Shown here: piece by piece, positions 34,105 through 41,622 of the stretch
Layout: each line of letters starts with the position of its first letter
How positions within the stretch are numbered: the stretch's first letter is position 1
Assembly: GCF_002154225.1 (NCBI RefSeq)
Contig: NZ_MTSE01000018.1
Location: 36,176-100,175 of the forward strand
From: Hymenobacter crusticola
GTDB lineage: Bacteria; Bacteroidota; Bacteroidia; Cytophagales; Hymenobacteraceae
DNA length: 64,000 nucleotides
Reading direction: 5' to 3'
The notes under the pieces: generated by a model
What the model was told of the DNA's origin: nothing
The model's database searches: none
What the model saw: only the letters and a program-made list of their open reading frames with translations
Translations under genes and position numbers: made by a program

Positions 34105-35103
34105 TCATCCCGCCGTGTCAAAGGTGATACCGGTCAGTTCTTCAGTCAAGCGCCACAAGCGTTTGGCAGAGGCGGCATCCACTGCATAAGGCTTTACCCC
34201 GGCTGACATCTCTTGCCCGAGCGACAGTGTGGCTATATCTACATCTTCACAATACACTCCACCGATGTTATTTAACGACGGACTCGTCGCACACCAGATT
34301 GTAGTAGCAGCCCCTTGCGGAATGGTTTTGAGCGAGGCAATGACCTCCGGAACAATGTTTCCTTGGGCATCATAAAAACCGAATCGCTGTAGCAATTCCA
34401 ACGGGGCTTCTCTCACTAGCTCAGTCCCCCAAATACTGCCGGGGTGCACTGCGTACGCTCTCACGCCAAACGCTTTGGCCCGATTATCCAATTCCAGCGA
34501 AAACAGGTTGAGCGCGGTTTTGGATTGCCCATACGCGGCTAAGGTTTCGTAGTCCCGGTGCTCAAAATTCGGGTCTTCAAAATCGAACGGCGCAAACTGG
34601 TGCCCCAGCGAGGAAACGTTGACTACGCGGGCACCATTCGCTTTTTTCAACGCCTCCCACAACCTAGCCGTTAGTTGAAAAGGCGCTAAGTAGTTGGTGG
34701 CTAGTTGCGATTCTACGCCCCGAGTATTTCGGCGCAATGGCACGAACATAATGCCAGCGTTATGAATAAGCAGGTGCAAGGGTCTGCCCGAAGCTAAGAA
34801 CGTGGTTGCAAAGGCATCGATGGAGTCCGGGTTTAGGAGGTCCATTTCTGCCAGTTCTACATTGGTCACTCCCGCCAAATTTTCCTGGGCCTTATCCAAG
34901 CTTCTCGCGGGCACGATGACGGTTGCCCCGGCGGCGGCAAGCGTCTTGGTGGTTTCTAAGCCAATGCCCGTGTAGCCACCCGTGACAATGGCTATTTTGC
35001 CGGCCAAGCTCACCCCCGCGATTACCTCACTGGCCGTGGAAGCGGCCGTAAAGCCCGAACCAAGCGGCGCTTGTAAGGCGCCGTTATCATTAGTCTGTTC
35101 CAT
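34105..35103 (-). CDS. Short-chain dehydrogenase/reductase (retinol-dehydrogenase-like)
   Basis: A 332-residue NAD(P)-dependent oxidoreductase. The cofactor motif is TGGYTGIGLETTKTLA near residue 42. NAG appears in LLIHNAGIMFVP, and the catalytic Ser (VVNVSSLGHQF) and Tyr-x-x-x-Lys (AAYGQSKTALNLF) are intact. It is longer than classical SDRs and resembles the RDH/WWOX-like group. It lies 52 bp downstream of a second SDR gene in the same direction, so the two form an operon driven by the duplicated HxlR-type control region. Substrate unknown. Confidence 0.9.
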   Translation of the reverse strand: MEQTNDNGALQAPLGSGFTAASTASEVIAGVSLAGKIAIVTGGYTGIGLETTKTLAAAGATVIVPARSLDKAQENLAGVTNVELAEMDLLNPDSIDAFATTFLASGRPLHLLIHNAGIMFVPLRRNTRGVESQLATNYLAPFQLTARLWEALKKANGARVVNVSSLGHQFAPFDFEDPNFEHRDYETLAAYGQSKTALNLFSLELDNRAKAFGVRAYAVHPGSIWGTELVREAPLELLQRFGFYDAQGNIVPEVIASLKTIPQGAATTIWCATSPSLNNIGGVYCEDVDIATLSLGQEMSAGVKPYAVDAASAKRLWRLTEELTGITFDTAG

Positions 35104-35155
35104 TTTTGCTTGTTGCTGTTCCGTTGAAAAAGGCCACTTATGTCAGCGCTCCACC

Positions 35156-35926
35156 TTATTTCATCAGGCTGATATTGGTCATTCCGCCGTCTGCTAGAAT
35201 CTCCGTTCCGACAATAAATGAAGAGTCATCAGAGGCCAAGAAGACCGCTAATTTTCCCATCTCAGCGGGTAGCCCCATACGGCCCACGGGAATCAGGTCT
35301 TTCCACACTTGCTTCACCTGGTCTAGCTGCTCCTGCGGTACTATTTTGCCGAAGACTGGGGTATCAATAGAACCGGGCGACAAAGCGTTTACGCGGATGT
35401 TTCTGGCTAATAAATCCAACGATAACCCTTTCGCCAAGGAGATAATGGCGGCTTTAGCCGCTCCATAAATCGTCATGCCCGGGGCGGCCCGGTGAGCAGC
35501 ACTCGACCCGATAAGAATGATGGAGGCTCCATCATTAAGGTAAGGAAGGGCTTTTTGAACCGTGAAGTAGGCACTCTTTAAATTCAGGTCCATATACCGG
35601 TCATAGTTGTCTTCCGTGACATCCATGATGGCGGCCATGGGGCTGCCATCAACGACCCCGCCCGCATTCACCACCACCGTATCAATCTTGCCGAACCGCT
35701 CGGAGGTGTCTTTGAAAATCCGTTCCAGGTCTTCCATCTTGGTTACGTCGCCTGGGATGCCGATAAAGCCGGCTCCTAGTTCCTGGACGGATTGGTTAAG
35801 GGTTTCTTGATTTCTCCCCGTGATAGTGCCGATGGCTCCTTCATTTTGGAGGGCTTCGGCAATGCCGAAACCAATACCACTATTGCCGCCCGTTACGACA
35901 GCGACTTTATTCTTGAGCTTGCTCAT
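35156..35926 (-). CDS. Classical SDR oxidoreductase, first gene of a two-SDR operon
   Basis: A 256-residue SDR. TGGNSGIGFGIAEAL binds cofactor and VVVNAGG follows. The catalytic Ser is in ILIGSSAAHRAAP, and Tyr-x-x-x-Lys in TIYGAAKAAIISL. The C-terminus has the GTEILADGGMT signature. Its first residues (MSKLKNKVAVVTGG) closely match those of the SDR at 36202 (MSKLQNKVAVITGA), and the two share a nearly identical upstream region. I infer that promoter plus gene start were duplicated. Substrate unknown. Confidence 0.92.
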   Translation of the reverse strand: MSKLKNKVAVVTGGNSGIGFGIAEALQNEGAIGTITGRNQETLNQSVQELGAGFIGIPGDVTKMEDLERIFKDTSERFGKIDTVVVNAGGVVDGSPMAAIMDVTEDNYDRYMDLNLKSAYFTVQKALPYLNDGASIILIGSSAAHRAAPGMTIYGAAKAAIISLAKGLSLDLLARNIRVNALSPGSIDTPVFGKIVPQEQLDQVKQVWKDLIPVGRMGLPAEMGKLAVFLASDDSSFIVGTEILADGGMTNISLMK

Positions 35927-35951
35927 TTCAGTTTATTTGTGATTGTGCGCT

Positions 35952-36030
35952 GCAAAGCTAAAATCACTTTGTTACTTTTAGAAACTTTATAACTGAAAGT
36001 AACAGTAACCTAGAGGTAACAAGGTAACTT
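35952..36030 (-). promoter_or_regulatory. Copy A of a 79-bp promoter/operator with GTAAC repeats
   Basis: Seventy of 79 positions match copy B at 36985-37063, without gaps. It contains GTAAC at 35999, 36005, 36016 and 36024, with the same 6, 11 and 8-bp steps as copy B. On the minus strand TAGCTTTG (35953-35960) fits the Bacteroidota -7 consensus TAnnTTTG, 26 bp from the SDR start. Unlike copy B, no hxlR gene follows on the plus side; the next 171 bp hold nothing I recognise. Confidence 0.75.
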
Positions 36031-36201
36031 CTGTGTGCCACCCACCTAGGCCATAGCAGCGAGATGGAGCGAAGACCAGACCTAGCCAGATGAAACTACC
36101 ATCCGCTCACCTTTTGGTACTTGCTACTGCAACAGCGTCACCCGCTTGCACGGACCTAGGTGCAGCCCTACCGCGAGAGGCTAGGAGTCACGCTGCCGGT
36201 G

Positions 36202-36957
36202 TTACAGGCCGTAAATACCGCCCGAAACGGATATCTTTTCCCCAGTGATCCATGCGGCATCATCCGAAGCCAGAAACACGGCTACTTTGGCAATATCCTC
36301 TGGCTGCCCAGTCCGACCTAGGGGAGTTGTAGCCACTAAGCGGGTTTCCGCCTCGCTACCGATAAAGCCGCCACTGCGCGAACCTTCCGTTTCCACGATG
36401 CCGGGCAGAATGGAGTTGATGCGGATATTACGGCCACTAAATTCCTTCGACAACGCCGTGGTCATGGCGTCTAAGGCCGCTTTGGAGGCTGAATAAACGG
36501 ACCCCGTAGGCAAGGGCGTTCTACCGGCCTCAGAACTGATGTTGATGATGTTGCCTCCCCCCTCGCCAAACAGTTGTAGCGCGGCTTGGATGGCGAGCAC
36601 CGTGCCCCACACGTTGATGTTGAAATGCTGATGAAACGATTCTGCCGAAACCTCTTCAATCGGTTCGTACTGATAAATGCCCGCATTGTTGACCAGGATG
36701 TCTAAGGTGCCGAATGCCGCTTTGGTTTCGGCGAACAACCGGCGTACATCGGCTTCGTTCGACACATCTCCCTGCACCGAAATAGCTGTGCCCCCGTTAT
36801 CGGTAATGGCTTTCACTACTGTGTCGGCCCCCTCCTTGCTGGAGGCGTAATTCACTACCACGTTGGCTCCTTCGGCGGCAAAATAGGTCGCGATAGCTGC
36901 GCCTATTCCTTTCGAGGCTCCAGTAATCACGGCCACTTTGTTCTGTAATTTGCTCAT
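36202..36957 (-). CDS. Classical SDR oxidoreductase divergent from hxlR
   Basis: A 251-residue SDR of the FabG/glucose-1-dehydrogenase type. TGASKGIGAAIATYF binds cofactor and LVNNAGIYQ follows. The catalytic Ser is in INISSEAGRTP, and Tyr-x-x-x-Lys in SVYSASKAALDAM; the C-terminus has ITGEKISVSGGIYG. Divergent from the HxlR regulator across a 106-bp gap with five GTAAC repeats, so probably its target. Substrate unknown; induction by electrophiles or quinones would fit the HxlR family but is an inference. Confidence 0.92.
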   Translation of the reverse strand: MSKLQNKVAVITGASKGIGAAIATYFAAEGANVVVNYASSKEGADTVVKAITDNGGTAISVQGDVSNEADVRRLFAETKAAFGTLDILVNNAGIYQYEPIEEVSAESFHQHFNINVWGTVLAIQAALQLFGEGGGNIINISSEAGRTPLPTGSVYSASKAALDAMTTALSKEFSGRNIRINSILPGIVETEGSRSGGFIGSEAETRLVATTPLGRTGQPEDIAKVAVFLASDDAAWITGEKISVSGGIYGL

Positions 36958-36984
36958 CTGCTCGTTTGCTTAAGATTATGAGCC

Positions 36985-37063
36985 GCAAAGCTAGATTCAC
37001 ATTGTTTCTTTTAGCAACTTTGTAACGAAAAGTAACAGTAACCTAGAGGTAACAAAGTAACTT
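36985..37063. promoter_or_regulatory. Copy B of the 79-bp promoter/operator, between SDR and hxlR
   Basis: GTAAC occurs five times in 40 bp, starting at 37022, 37032, 37038, 37049 and 37057, and the array abuts the hxlR start codon at 37064. On the minus strand TAGCTTTG (36986-36993) is a good -7 element 28 bp before the SDR start, with TTG 21 nt further upstream. The layout suggests that HxlR binds here, controlling both the SDR and itself. Confidence 0.75.
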
Positions 37064-37417
37064 ATGACATGCCAACCCCGTCAGAATGACGAACACAAAA
37101 AGGAGATGCGGGCCGTCCAGGATTCGATGGACGTGCTGAATGGCAAATGGAAAATTTCGATCATCTCTTCTATTTGCTACTACAACAAAAGACGGTTCTC
37201 CGATATTCTGAACGACGTCGTTGGCATCTCCAATAAGATGTTGAGCAAAGAATTGAAAGAGTTGGAAATCAATCAGCTCATCAAACGAACCGTCTTGGAC
37301 ACCCAGCCCATCACGGTGCAGTATGAGCTGACGGACCATGGCCTCACGTTGAAAACCATTATTCAGCACCTAACAGATTGGGGAATAGCCCATCACGAAA
37401 AAATATTCGGAAAGTAG
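37064..37417 (+). CDS. HxlR-family winged-helix transcriptional regulator
   Basis: A 117-residue MarR-like DNA-binding protein with the HxlR pattern: DSMDVLNGKWKISIISSI, the recognition region KRRFSDILNDVVGISNKMLSKELKELE, and the wing VQYELTDHGLTL. A Cys (Cys3) near the N-terminus could sense electrophiles, as in some HxlR members, but this is unproven. Divergent from the SDR at 36202. The GTAAC array ends at its start codon, which fits autoregulation. Confidence 0.92.
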   Translation: MTCQPRQNDEHKKEMRAVQDSMDVLNGKWKISIISSICYYNKRRFSDILNDVVGISNKMLSKELKELEINQLIKRTVLDTQPITVQYELTDHGLTLKTIIQHLTDWGIAHHEKIFGK

Positions 37418-38112
37418 TTTTGTGCTCATCCTTACTGCTCCTGAACCTGCCCGGCGCATACGATTCCTCGGACCAGCCGCACGCCTTCACGTAGCTGGTG
37501 GCCGAGAACAGTGCGAGCTAGGTCACAGCAGCCAAGGACGTACAACACGAACTGCCGCCCAAGAAGGCCCACAGTGGCTCCGGGCGCGAGTGCCCGATTC
37601 AGCACGCTCAAGAGCAGCGCAATGCGGCTACGTATTACAACCTAGGTTTGTCATTGCCGTGTGGCGGTGTTGGCGCATCTCCCACCTAAAGCGCCTGTTC
37701 TACTTTATCGAAGCTAGGGCTCGGCGTTTTGCTGGCTCGCTAACCACTGCACGCCCATTAGGGCCGCTATGCGGTTGAGCTCCCTGCTTAGCTAGGGCGC
37801 TCCTACCCTGCTGCTGAACCCAGTCAACGACCTAGCACCAAAGAATGCAGCAGGCCGGGCAACGTGCAACGTGCACCCGGCGCGTAAGCAGTTGCGGCCA
37901 CCGTGGAAAGTAAGTATTTCTACTGAGGCTGGGCTACTTGGCTACCCTTGTCTTGGTCGGCGCACTCCTTCTGCAGCCTAACTGTTCAAGGAAGAACCCG
38001 TTTGTGCGCAGTTTAAGAATATGCGAAACTGAGTTACAAACGTTGTTTTACGAAGGTTTTTTTGCTGGCCGTAGTTGTGCACAAAACGATCCTTTTTGTC
38101 TGGTTTATTATT
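37418..38112. other. Gene-poor stretch, possibly with a decayed coding remnant
   Basis: About 695 bp between hxlR and the BLUF gene. From about 37437 one plus frame reads coding-like text (LVAENSA, AAKDVQHELPPKKAHSG, QRNAATYYNLGL) but is broken by TAG stops. It may be a degraded gene of unknown family. Another short frame (37422-37778) is arginine-rich chance translation. Nothing else recognised. Confidence 0.3.
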
Positions 38113-38192
38113 CCGTAGTTATCCAGCGGTAAATCCGTAGTTATGCGGAAATCATCCGTAGTAGTCGCTTTTTTCTAACCGTATAACTACGG
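38113..38192. promoter_or_regulatory. Phased CCGTAGTTAT repeat array at the BLUF gene start
   Basis: CCGTAGTTAT occurs at 38113-38122 and 38135-38144, and the variant CCGTAGTAGT at 38156-38165, with steps of 22 and 21 bp (two helical turns). A fourth copy in inverted orientation, ATAACTACGG, is at 38183-38192, one base before the ATG at 38194. The arrangement suggests cooperative protein binding over the promoter and start site. Confidence 0.7.
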
Positions 38193-38193
38193 T

Positions 38194-38775
38194 ATGGATG
38201 ATCTTTCGACGGAAGCGGCCCGGCGCCGTGCCATTGCCTGGGCCACCGCCCTGGCTGCCAATACCCCCCTGGAACCACAGGCCTACGAACAGGCCCTACT
38301 CGATGAATATGCCGTGGGCGCCCTCTCGCTGGAACAGGTGCTACGGCTACTCGATGAGCGCGTGAAGCACGTGCTCTACCGCAGTCGGGCCACGCAAGCC
38401 TTCGATGAGGAAGAGCTCAGCGAGCTGCTGGCCGAATCACGGTCTTGGAACGGGAGGCACGGCATCACCGGCCTGCTGTGCTACAGTAATCGCCAGTTTG
38501 TGCAGTTGCTAGAAGGCAAGTCTAACCCCGTCGACTTGCTCTATGCTCGCATTCAGCGCGACCCCCGCCACCAGCAAGTGACTACCCTGAGCACGGCCCA
38601 TAGTGCGCAACGCTTTTTTGCGGATTGGCAGATGGGCTTTGTGACCGTGGATGAAGGCGAATTTCATTGGGTGCTAACGAGTTTGGATCATCCCAGCCAT
38701 AACGCGTCCCTCATCGAACAGTACGTGCAAGATCCGCATTTGCGCACCCTGCTAGAAGCCTTTAGTCAGGTGTAA
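38194..38775 (+). CDS. BLUF blue-light sensor with an N-terminal helical (antitoxin-like?) domain
   Basis: A 193-residue protein. Residues ~57-155 are a BLUF domain that binds FAD. Tyr62 (HVLYRSR), Asn86 (SWNGRHGITG), Gln104 (QFVQLLEG), Trp145 and Met147 (DWQMGF) have the same spacing as Tyr21, Asn45, Gln63, Trp104 and Met106 of AppA, so it should be photoactive. The first ~57 residues (RRRAIAWATALAANT, YEQALLDEYAVGALSLEQVL) are helical and resemble, in pattern only, VbhA-type antitoxin domains. No output enzyme domain and no Fic gene nearby. A phased repeat array abuts its start codon. Confidence 0.9.
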   Translation: MDDLSTEAARRRAIAWATALAANTPLEPQAYEQALLDEYAVGALSLEQVLRLLDERVKHVLYRSRATQAFDEEELSELLAESRSWNGRHGITGLLCYSNRQFVQLLEGKSNPVDLLYARIQRDPRHQQVTTLSTAHSAQRFFADWQMGFVTVDEGEFHWVLTSLDHPSHNASLIEQYVQDPHLRTLLEAFSQV

Positions 38776-39033
38776 GTATCTACGCACCTGACAACGTAGC
38801 CAAGTCTTTGGGGTCTTATTTGAGGATCCCGTCTATTCATGTGACGAGCAGAAACCTAGCTTTGATATCCCTTACGATAACACATTGGATGACAAGAGCA
38901 TAAATAGAAATAGCGTGCCCCCGTTCCAAAACATACTAGGAGCCACGCTCTTGCCATCAAGTCGGTTTTAAATCAAATAGAGCGATGAGCAGGTTGTAAG
39001 CAGTGTATTCTTTTTTTTAGAGAAACCTAGCTT

Positions 39034-40146
39034 ATGTCTTCTAACGCTCTTTTTTCGCCATTTTCCCTGAAATCCCTCCACCTCAACAACCGGGTGGTGA
39101 TGGCTCCCATGACCCGCTCGTTCTCACCCAATGGCGTGCCGGGCGTTGATGTGGCCGCCTACTACCGTCGCCGGGCTGAGGGCCAAGTAGGTTTGATTCT
39201 GACCGAGGGCACCGTCGTGGAACGCCCGGCCTCTTCCAACGACCCCAACATTCCGCACTTTTATGGCGAGCAGGCCTTGGCAGGCTGGCAGCATGTAGTA
39301 GACGAAGTACATGCTGGCGGTGGCAAGCTAGGTCCGCAGCTTTGGCACATGGGCGTGATGAACGAACACCGCTCGGGCTGGACACCGGCCCAGCCTTTCG
39401 AAGGCCCCTCAGGCATGGTAGCGCCCGGTGTGGCGAAAGGCAACGCCATGACGGAGAACGACATCACGGACACTATCGCGGCCTTTGGTCGGGCAGCGGC
39501 CGATGCCAAGCGCCTAGGCTTCGACTGCCTGGAGTTGCACGGGGCGCACGGTTATCTCATCGACCAATTCTTCTGGCATGGCCTCAACCAGCGCACTGAT
39601 GCCTACGGTGGCCCTGATCTCACGGACCGCAGCCGCCTGGCCGTGGAACTGGTGCGCGAAGTACGCCGGCAGGTAGGCGAAGACTTTGTGATCAGCTTGC
39701 GTCTCTCGCAGTGGAAGCAGCAAGACTACCAGGTGAAGCTAGTGCACACGCCCCAAGAAATGGAAACCTGGCTGACGCCGCTCGCGGAGGCCGGCGTGGA
39801 TATTTTCCACTGCTCGCAACGCCGATTCTGGGAAGCCGAGTTTGAGAACGAAGGCTCCGATTTGAACTTTGCGGGGTGGGTGAAAAAGCTCACGGGCCAA
39901 GCTACAATCACGGTCGGCTCGGTAGGGCTGTCTGGCGAGTTCCTAGCGGGCTTCGCGGGAGAGGCCTCCGTACCCAATGCGCAGTCGCTCGACGAATTGT
40001 TGCGCCGCCTCGACCGCGGCGACTTCGACCTAGTAGCCGTGGGCCGTTCGCTGATTGTGGAGCCAGACTGGGTAACGAAAATCCAGCAGGGCCGCGCTAA
40101 GGAGCTGAAAGGCTTCAGCCGCGAAGCCCTCGGTACGCTGGTGTAG
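39034..40146 (+). CDS. Old yellow enzyme-type NADH:flavin oxidoreductase
   Basis: A 370-residue FMN-dependent TIM-barrel ene-reductase of the cytoplasm. Visible family parts are NRVVMAPMTRSFS near residue 20, QLWHMGVM, and LELHGAHGYLIDQFFW followed by NQRTDAYGG. FDLVAVGRSLIVEPDWV is at the phosphate-binding end. Such enzymes reduce activated C=C bonds of enones, quinones or nitro compounds with NAD(P)H. It stands alone and ends in a strong terminator. Physiological substrate unknown. Confidence 0.93.
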   Translation: MSSNALFSPFSLKSLHLNNRVVMAPMTRSFSPNGVPGVDVAAYYRRRAEGQVGLILTEGTVVERPASSNDPNIPHFYGEQALAGWQHVVDEVHAGGGKLGPQLWHMGVMNEHRSGWTPAQPFEGPSGMVAPGVAKGNAMTENDITDTIAAFGRAAADAKRLGFDCLELHGAHGYLIDQFFWHGLNQRTDAYGGPDLTDRSRLAVELVREVRRQVGEDFVISLRLSQWKQQDYQVKLVHTPQEMETWLTPLAEAGVDIFHCSQRRFWEAEFENEGSDLNFAGWVKKLTGQATITVGSVGLSGEFLAGFAGEASVPNAQSLDELLRRLDRGDFDLVAVGRSLIVEPDWVTKIQQGRAKELKGFSREALGTLV

Positions 40147-40166
40147 CTACCATTGGCTTGATTATC

Positions 40167-40213
40167 CAACGGCCCTCGTGGCGAAGCTTATTGCTTCACC
40201 ACGAGGGCCGTTG
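40167..40213 (+). terminator. Hairpin terminator after the OYE gene
   Basis: Arms 40167-40187 and 40193-40213 pair over 21 bp with one mismatch around a TTATT loop, 20 bp after the stop. No T-tract follows. Confidence 0.82.
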
Positions 40214-40599
40214 CGGTAGGATCGTTTTACCCGCTGCCACTTCTACCAGGTAGGAGTTTTCGCTCATGCACCAAGGCCATCCTGCTATTCCTGGTTGCTG
40301 TGCTGAACCCTGCCCCGTTACTGTAACGAACCATGTGCCGTCCGGCGCACTTGCGGGTCTAGCGTAGGACCATGTTCAGGACACGTTGTGCGTGCATAGT
40401 GGTCAATAGATTAGCTATGACAACGTCCATCCTGCGCTGCAACTAAGCGTGGTGACTGAGGAAGGTACAAGCAATCAACCTAGGTGCGCGACGATGCCGC
40501 CGCTTGATGGCGCGAAAAAACAATCTGTCAGCTGAGTGGTCTTAAACAACGCTGCGGCACGAAGCCGTTGCCACCATCTACTTGTTACTCTCCTCACCC
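40214..40599. other. Intergenic stretch upstream of the Rossmann reductase gene
   Basis: 386 bp with no gene that I can support. It holds GTTAC-T-GTAAC at 40317-40327, the same pentamer as in the HxlR operators, but only as one inverted pair. The promoter of the gene at 40600 should be here. Confidence 0.4.
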
Positions 40600-41325
40600 A
40601 TGAAGATTGGAATCATCGGGGCCGGCCACATCGGCAGTGCCCTCGCCGTACGGCTCGTTAGCCTCGGCCATTCTGTGCGCATTGCCAACTCGCGCGGTCC
40701 CGAAACCTTGGGCGATGTTGCCCAGAAAACGGGCGCAACCCCCGCTACAGCCCACGAAGCGGCCCGCTACGGCGACTTGCTAGTAGTGACTATTCCGCTG
40801 ATTAATATTCCTGACCTGCCCAACGATTTGTTTGAAGGCGTGCCGGCTGAGGCGCCGGTGATTGACACCAGCAACTACTATCCGATGCTGCGTGATGGCC
40901 ACCTGCCGGAACTAGAGAGCGGCACGCTTACCGAAAGCGAGTGGGTACAGCAGCACCTAGGTCGGCCCGTGGTGAAGGTGTTCAACAACATCTTTGCCGC
41001 GCACCTCGAACAAGAGGGCAAGCCCGCTGGTACGCCCGGCCGCATTGCCTTGCCCGTGGCCGGGGATGACGCCGCGGCGAAACAAAAAGTCATGGCCTTG
41101 GTCGAGGAATTGGGCTTCGATGCCGTGGACAACGGCAGCCTGCACGAATCGTGGCGGCAGCAGCCCGGCACGCCGGTGTACTGCACCGATATGCCGCTCG
41201 CCGAGTTGCAGCAAAACCTAGCTAGTCTTGGCACCGAGCGTACGGAGGAACAGCATGCGCAGTTCCTGGCCAACCACGCCGAGCAAGAAAAGCAAATGGA
41301 AGCGCAAGGCATCCGGCTAAAATAA
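40600..41325 (+). CDS. NADP-binding reductase of the F420-dependent NADP reductase-like family
   Basis: A 241-residue Rossmann-fold protein from the ATG at 40600 (MKIGIIGAGHIGSALAVRL). GxGxxG and the following ANSRGPETL suggest NADP(H) binding, as in NADPH:F420 oxidoreductase-like (FNO) and ketopantoate-type proteins. VIDTSNYYP and VVKVFNNIFAAHLE are typical of the bacterial members that lack F420. A TTG at 40582 in frame is less likely as start. Substrate unknown. Confidence 0.85.
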   Translation: MKIGIIGAGHIGSALAVRLVSLGHSVRIANSRGPETLGDVAQKTGATPATAHEAARYGDLLVVTIPLINIPDLPNDLFEGVPAEAPVIDTSNYYPMLRDGHLPELESGTLTESEWVQQHLGRPVVKVFNNIFAAHLEQEGKPAGTPGRIALPVAGDDAAAKQKVMALVEELGFDAVDNGSLHESWRQQPGTPVYCTDMPLAELQQNLASLGTERTEEQHAQFLANHAEQEKQMEAQGIRLK

Positions 41326-41363
41326 CCTAGGTCGAAAATAGCGGTTTGGTCGCTACTTGATCC

Positions 41364-41413
41364 AGCCCCAACCCAAGTGTCGCAGCTGTTGCCGTGGCGT
41401 TTGGCTTGGGGCT
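41364..41413 (+). terminator. Probable terminator of the Rossmann reductase gene
   Basis: AGCCCCAA-C-CCAA at 41364-41376 pairs with 41401-41413 (one mismatch) around a 24-nt loop, 38 bp after the stop, followed by TTGTCTT. Confidence 0.6.
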
Positions 41414-41551
41414 TTGTCTTGTGCATTTCCTTCATAATCAGCTTTTTGAAAACTATTCAATTTTTTTTACCGCAACCGAATAAGGGCTAACTTATTCCCA
41501 TCCTTGCTCCTCTGCTAACTGCCAGCTACCAGTCTAGTGGCTAGCGAAAAA

Positions 41552-41605
41552 GACGACGTCAAACGGCCCGGAGGACCTAGGTTCTCCGGGCCGTTTGACG
41601 TCGTC
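41552..41605. terminator. Hairpin terminator after the FG-GAP/T9SS gene
   Basis: Perfect 22-bp arms at 41552-41573 and 41584-41605 enclose GACCTAGGTT, itself largely palindromic. The hairpin lies 17 bp beyond the leftward stop at 41623. Confidence 0.85.
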
Positions 41606-41622
41606 GGATCTCGGGTCAACGC

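Noticed and set aside
36031..36201. Remnant of a second hxlR gene next to promoter copy A
   Set aside because: Similarity to hxlR ends at the operator; the few matching bases after it are not enough to call a pseudogene.
37422..37778. Plus-strand frame of 118 codons after hxlR
   Set aside because: Arginine-rich, no recognisable domain, and in conflict with a more coding-like but broken frame over the same bases.
37938..38132. Short plus frame before the BLUF gene
   Set aside because: It overlaps the phased repeat array and has no family features.
38194..38775. Toxin-antitoxin locus at the BLUF gene
   Set aside because: No Fic or other toxin gene is adjacent and the inhibitory motif is not exact. 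Reported only as an antitoxin-like domain.
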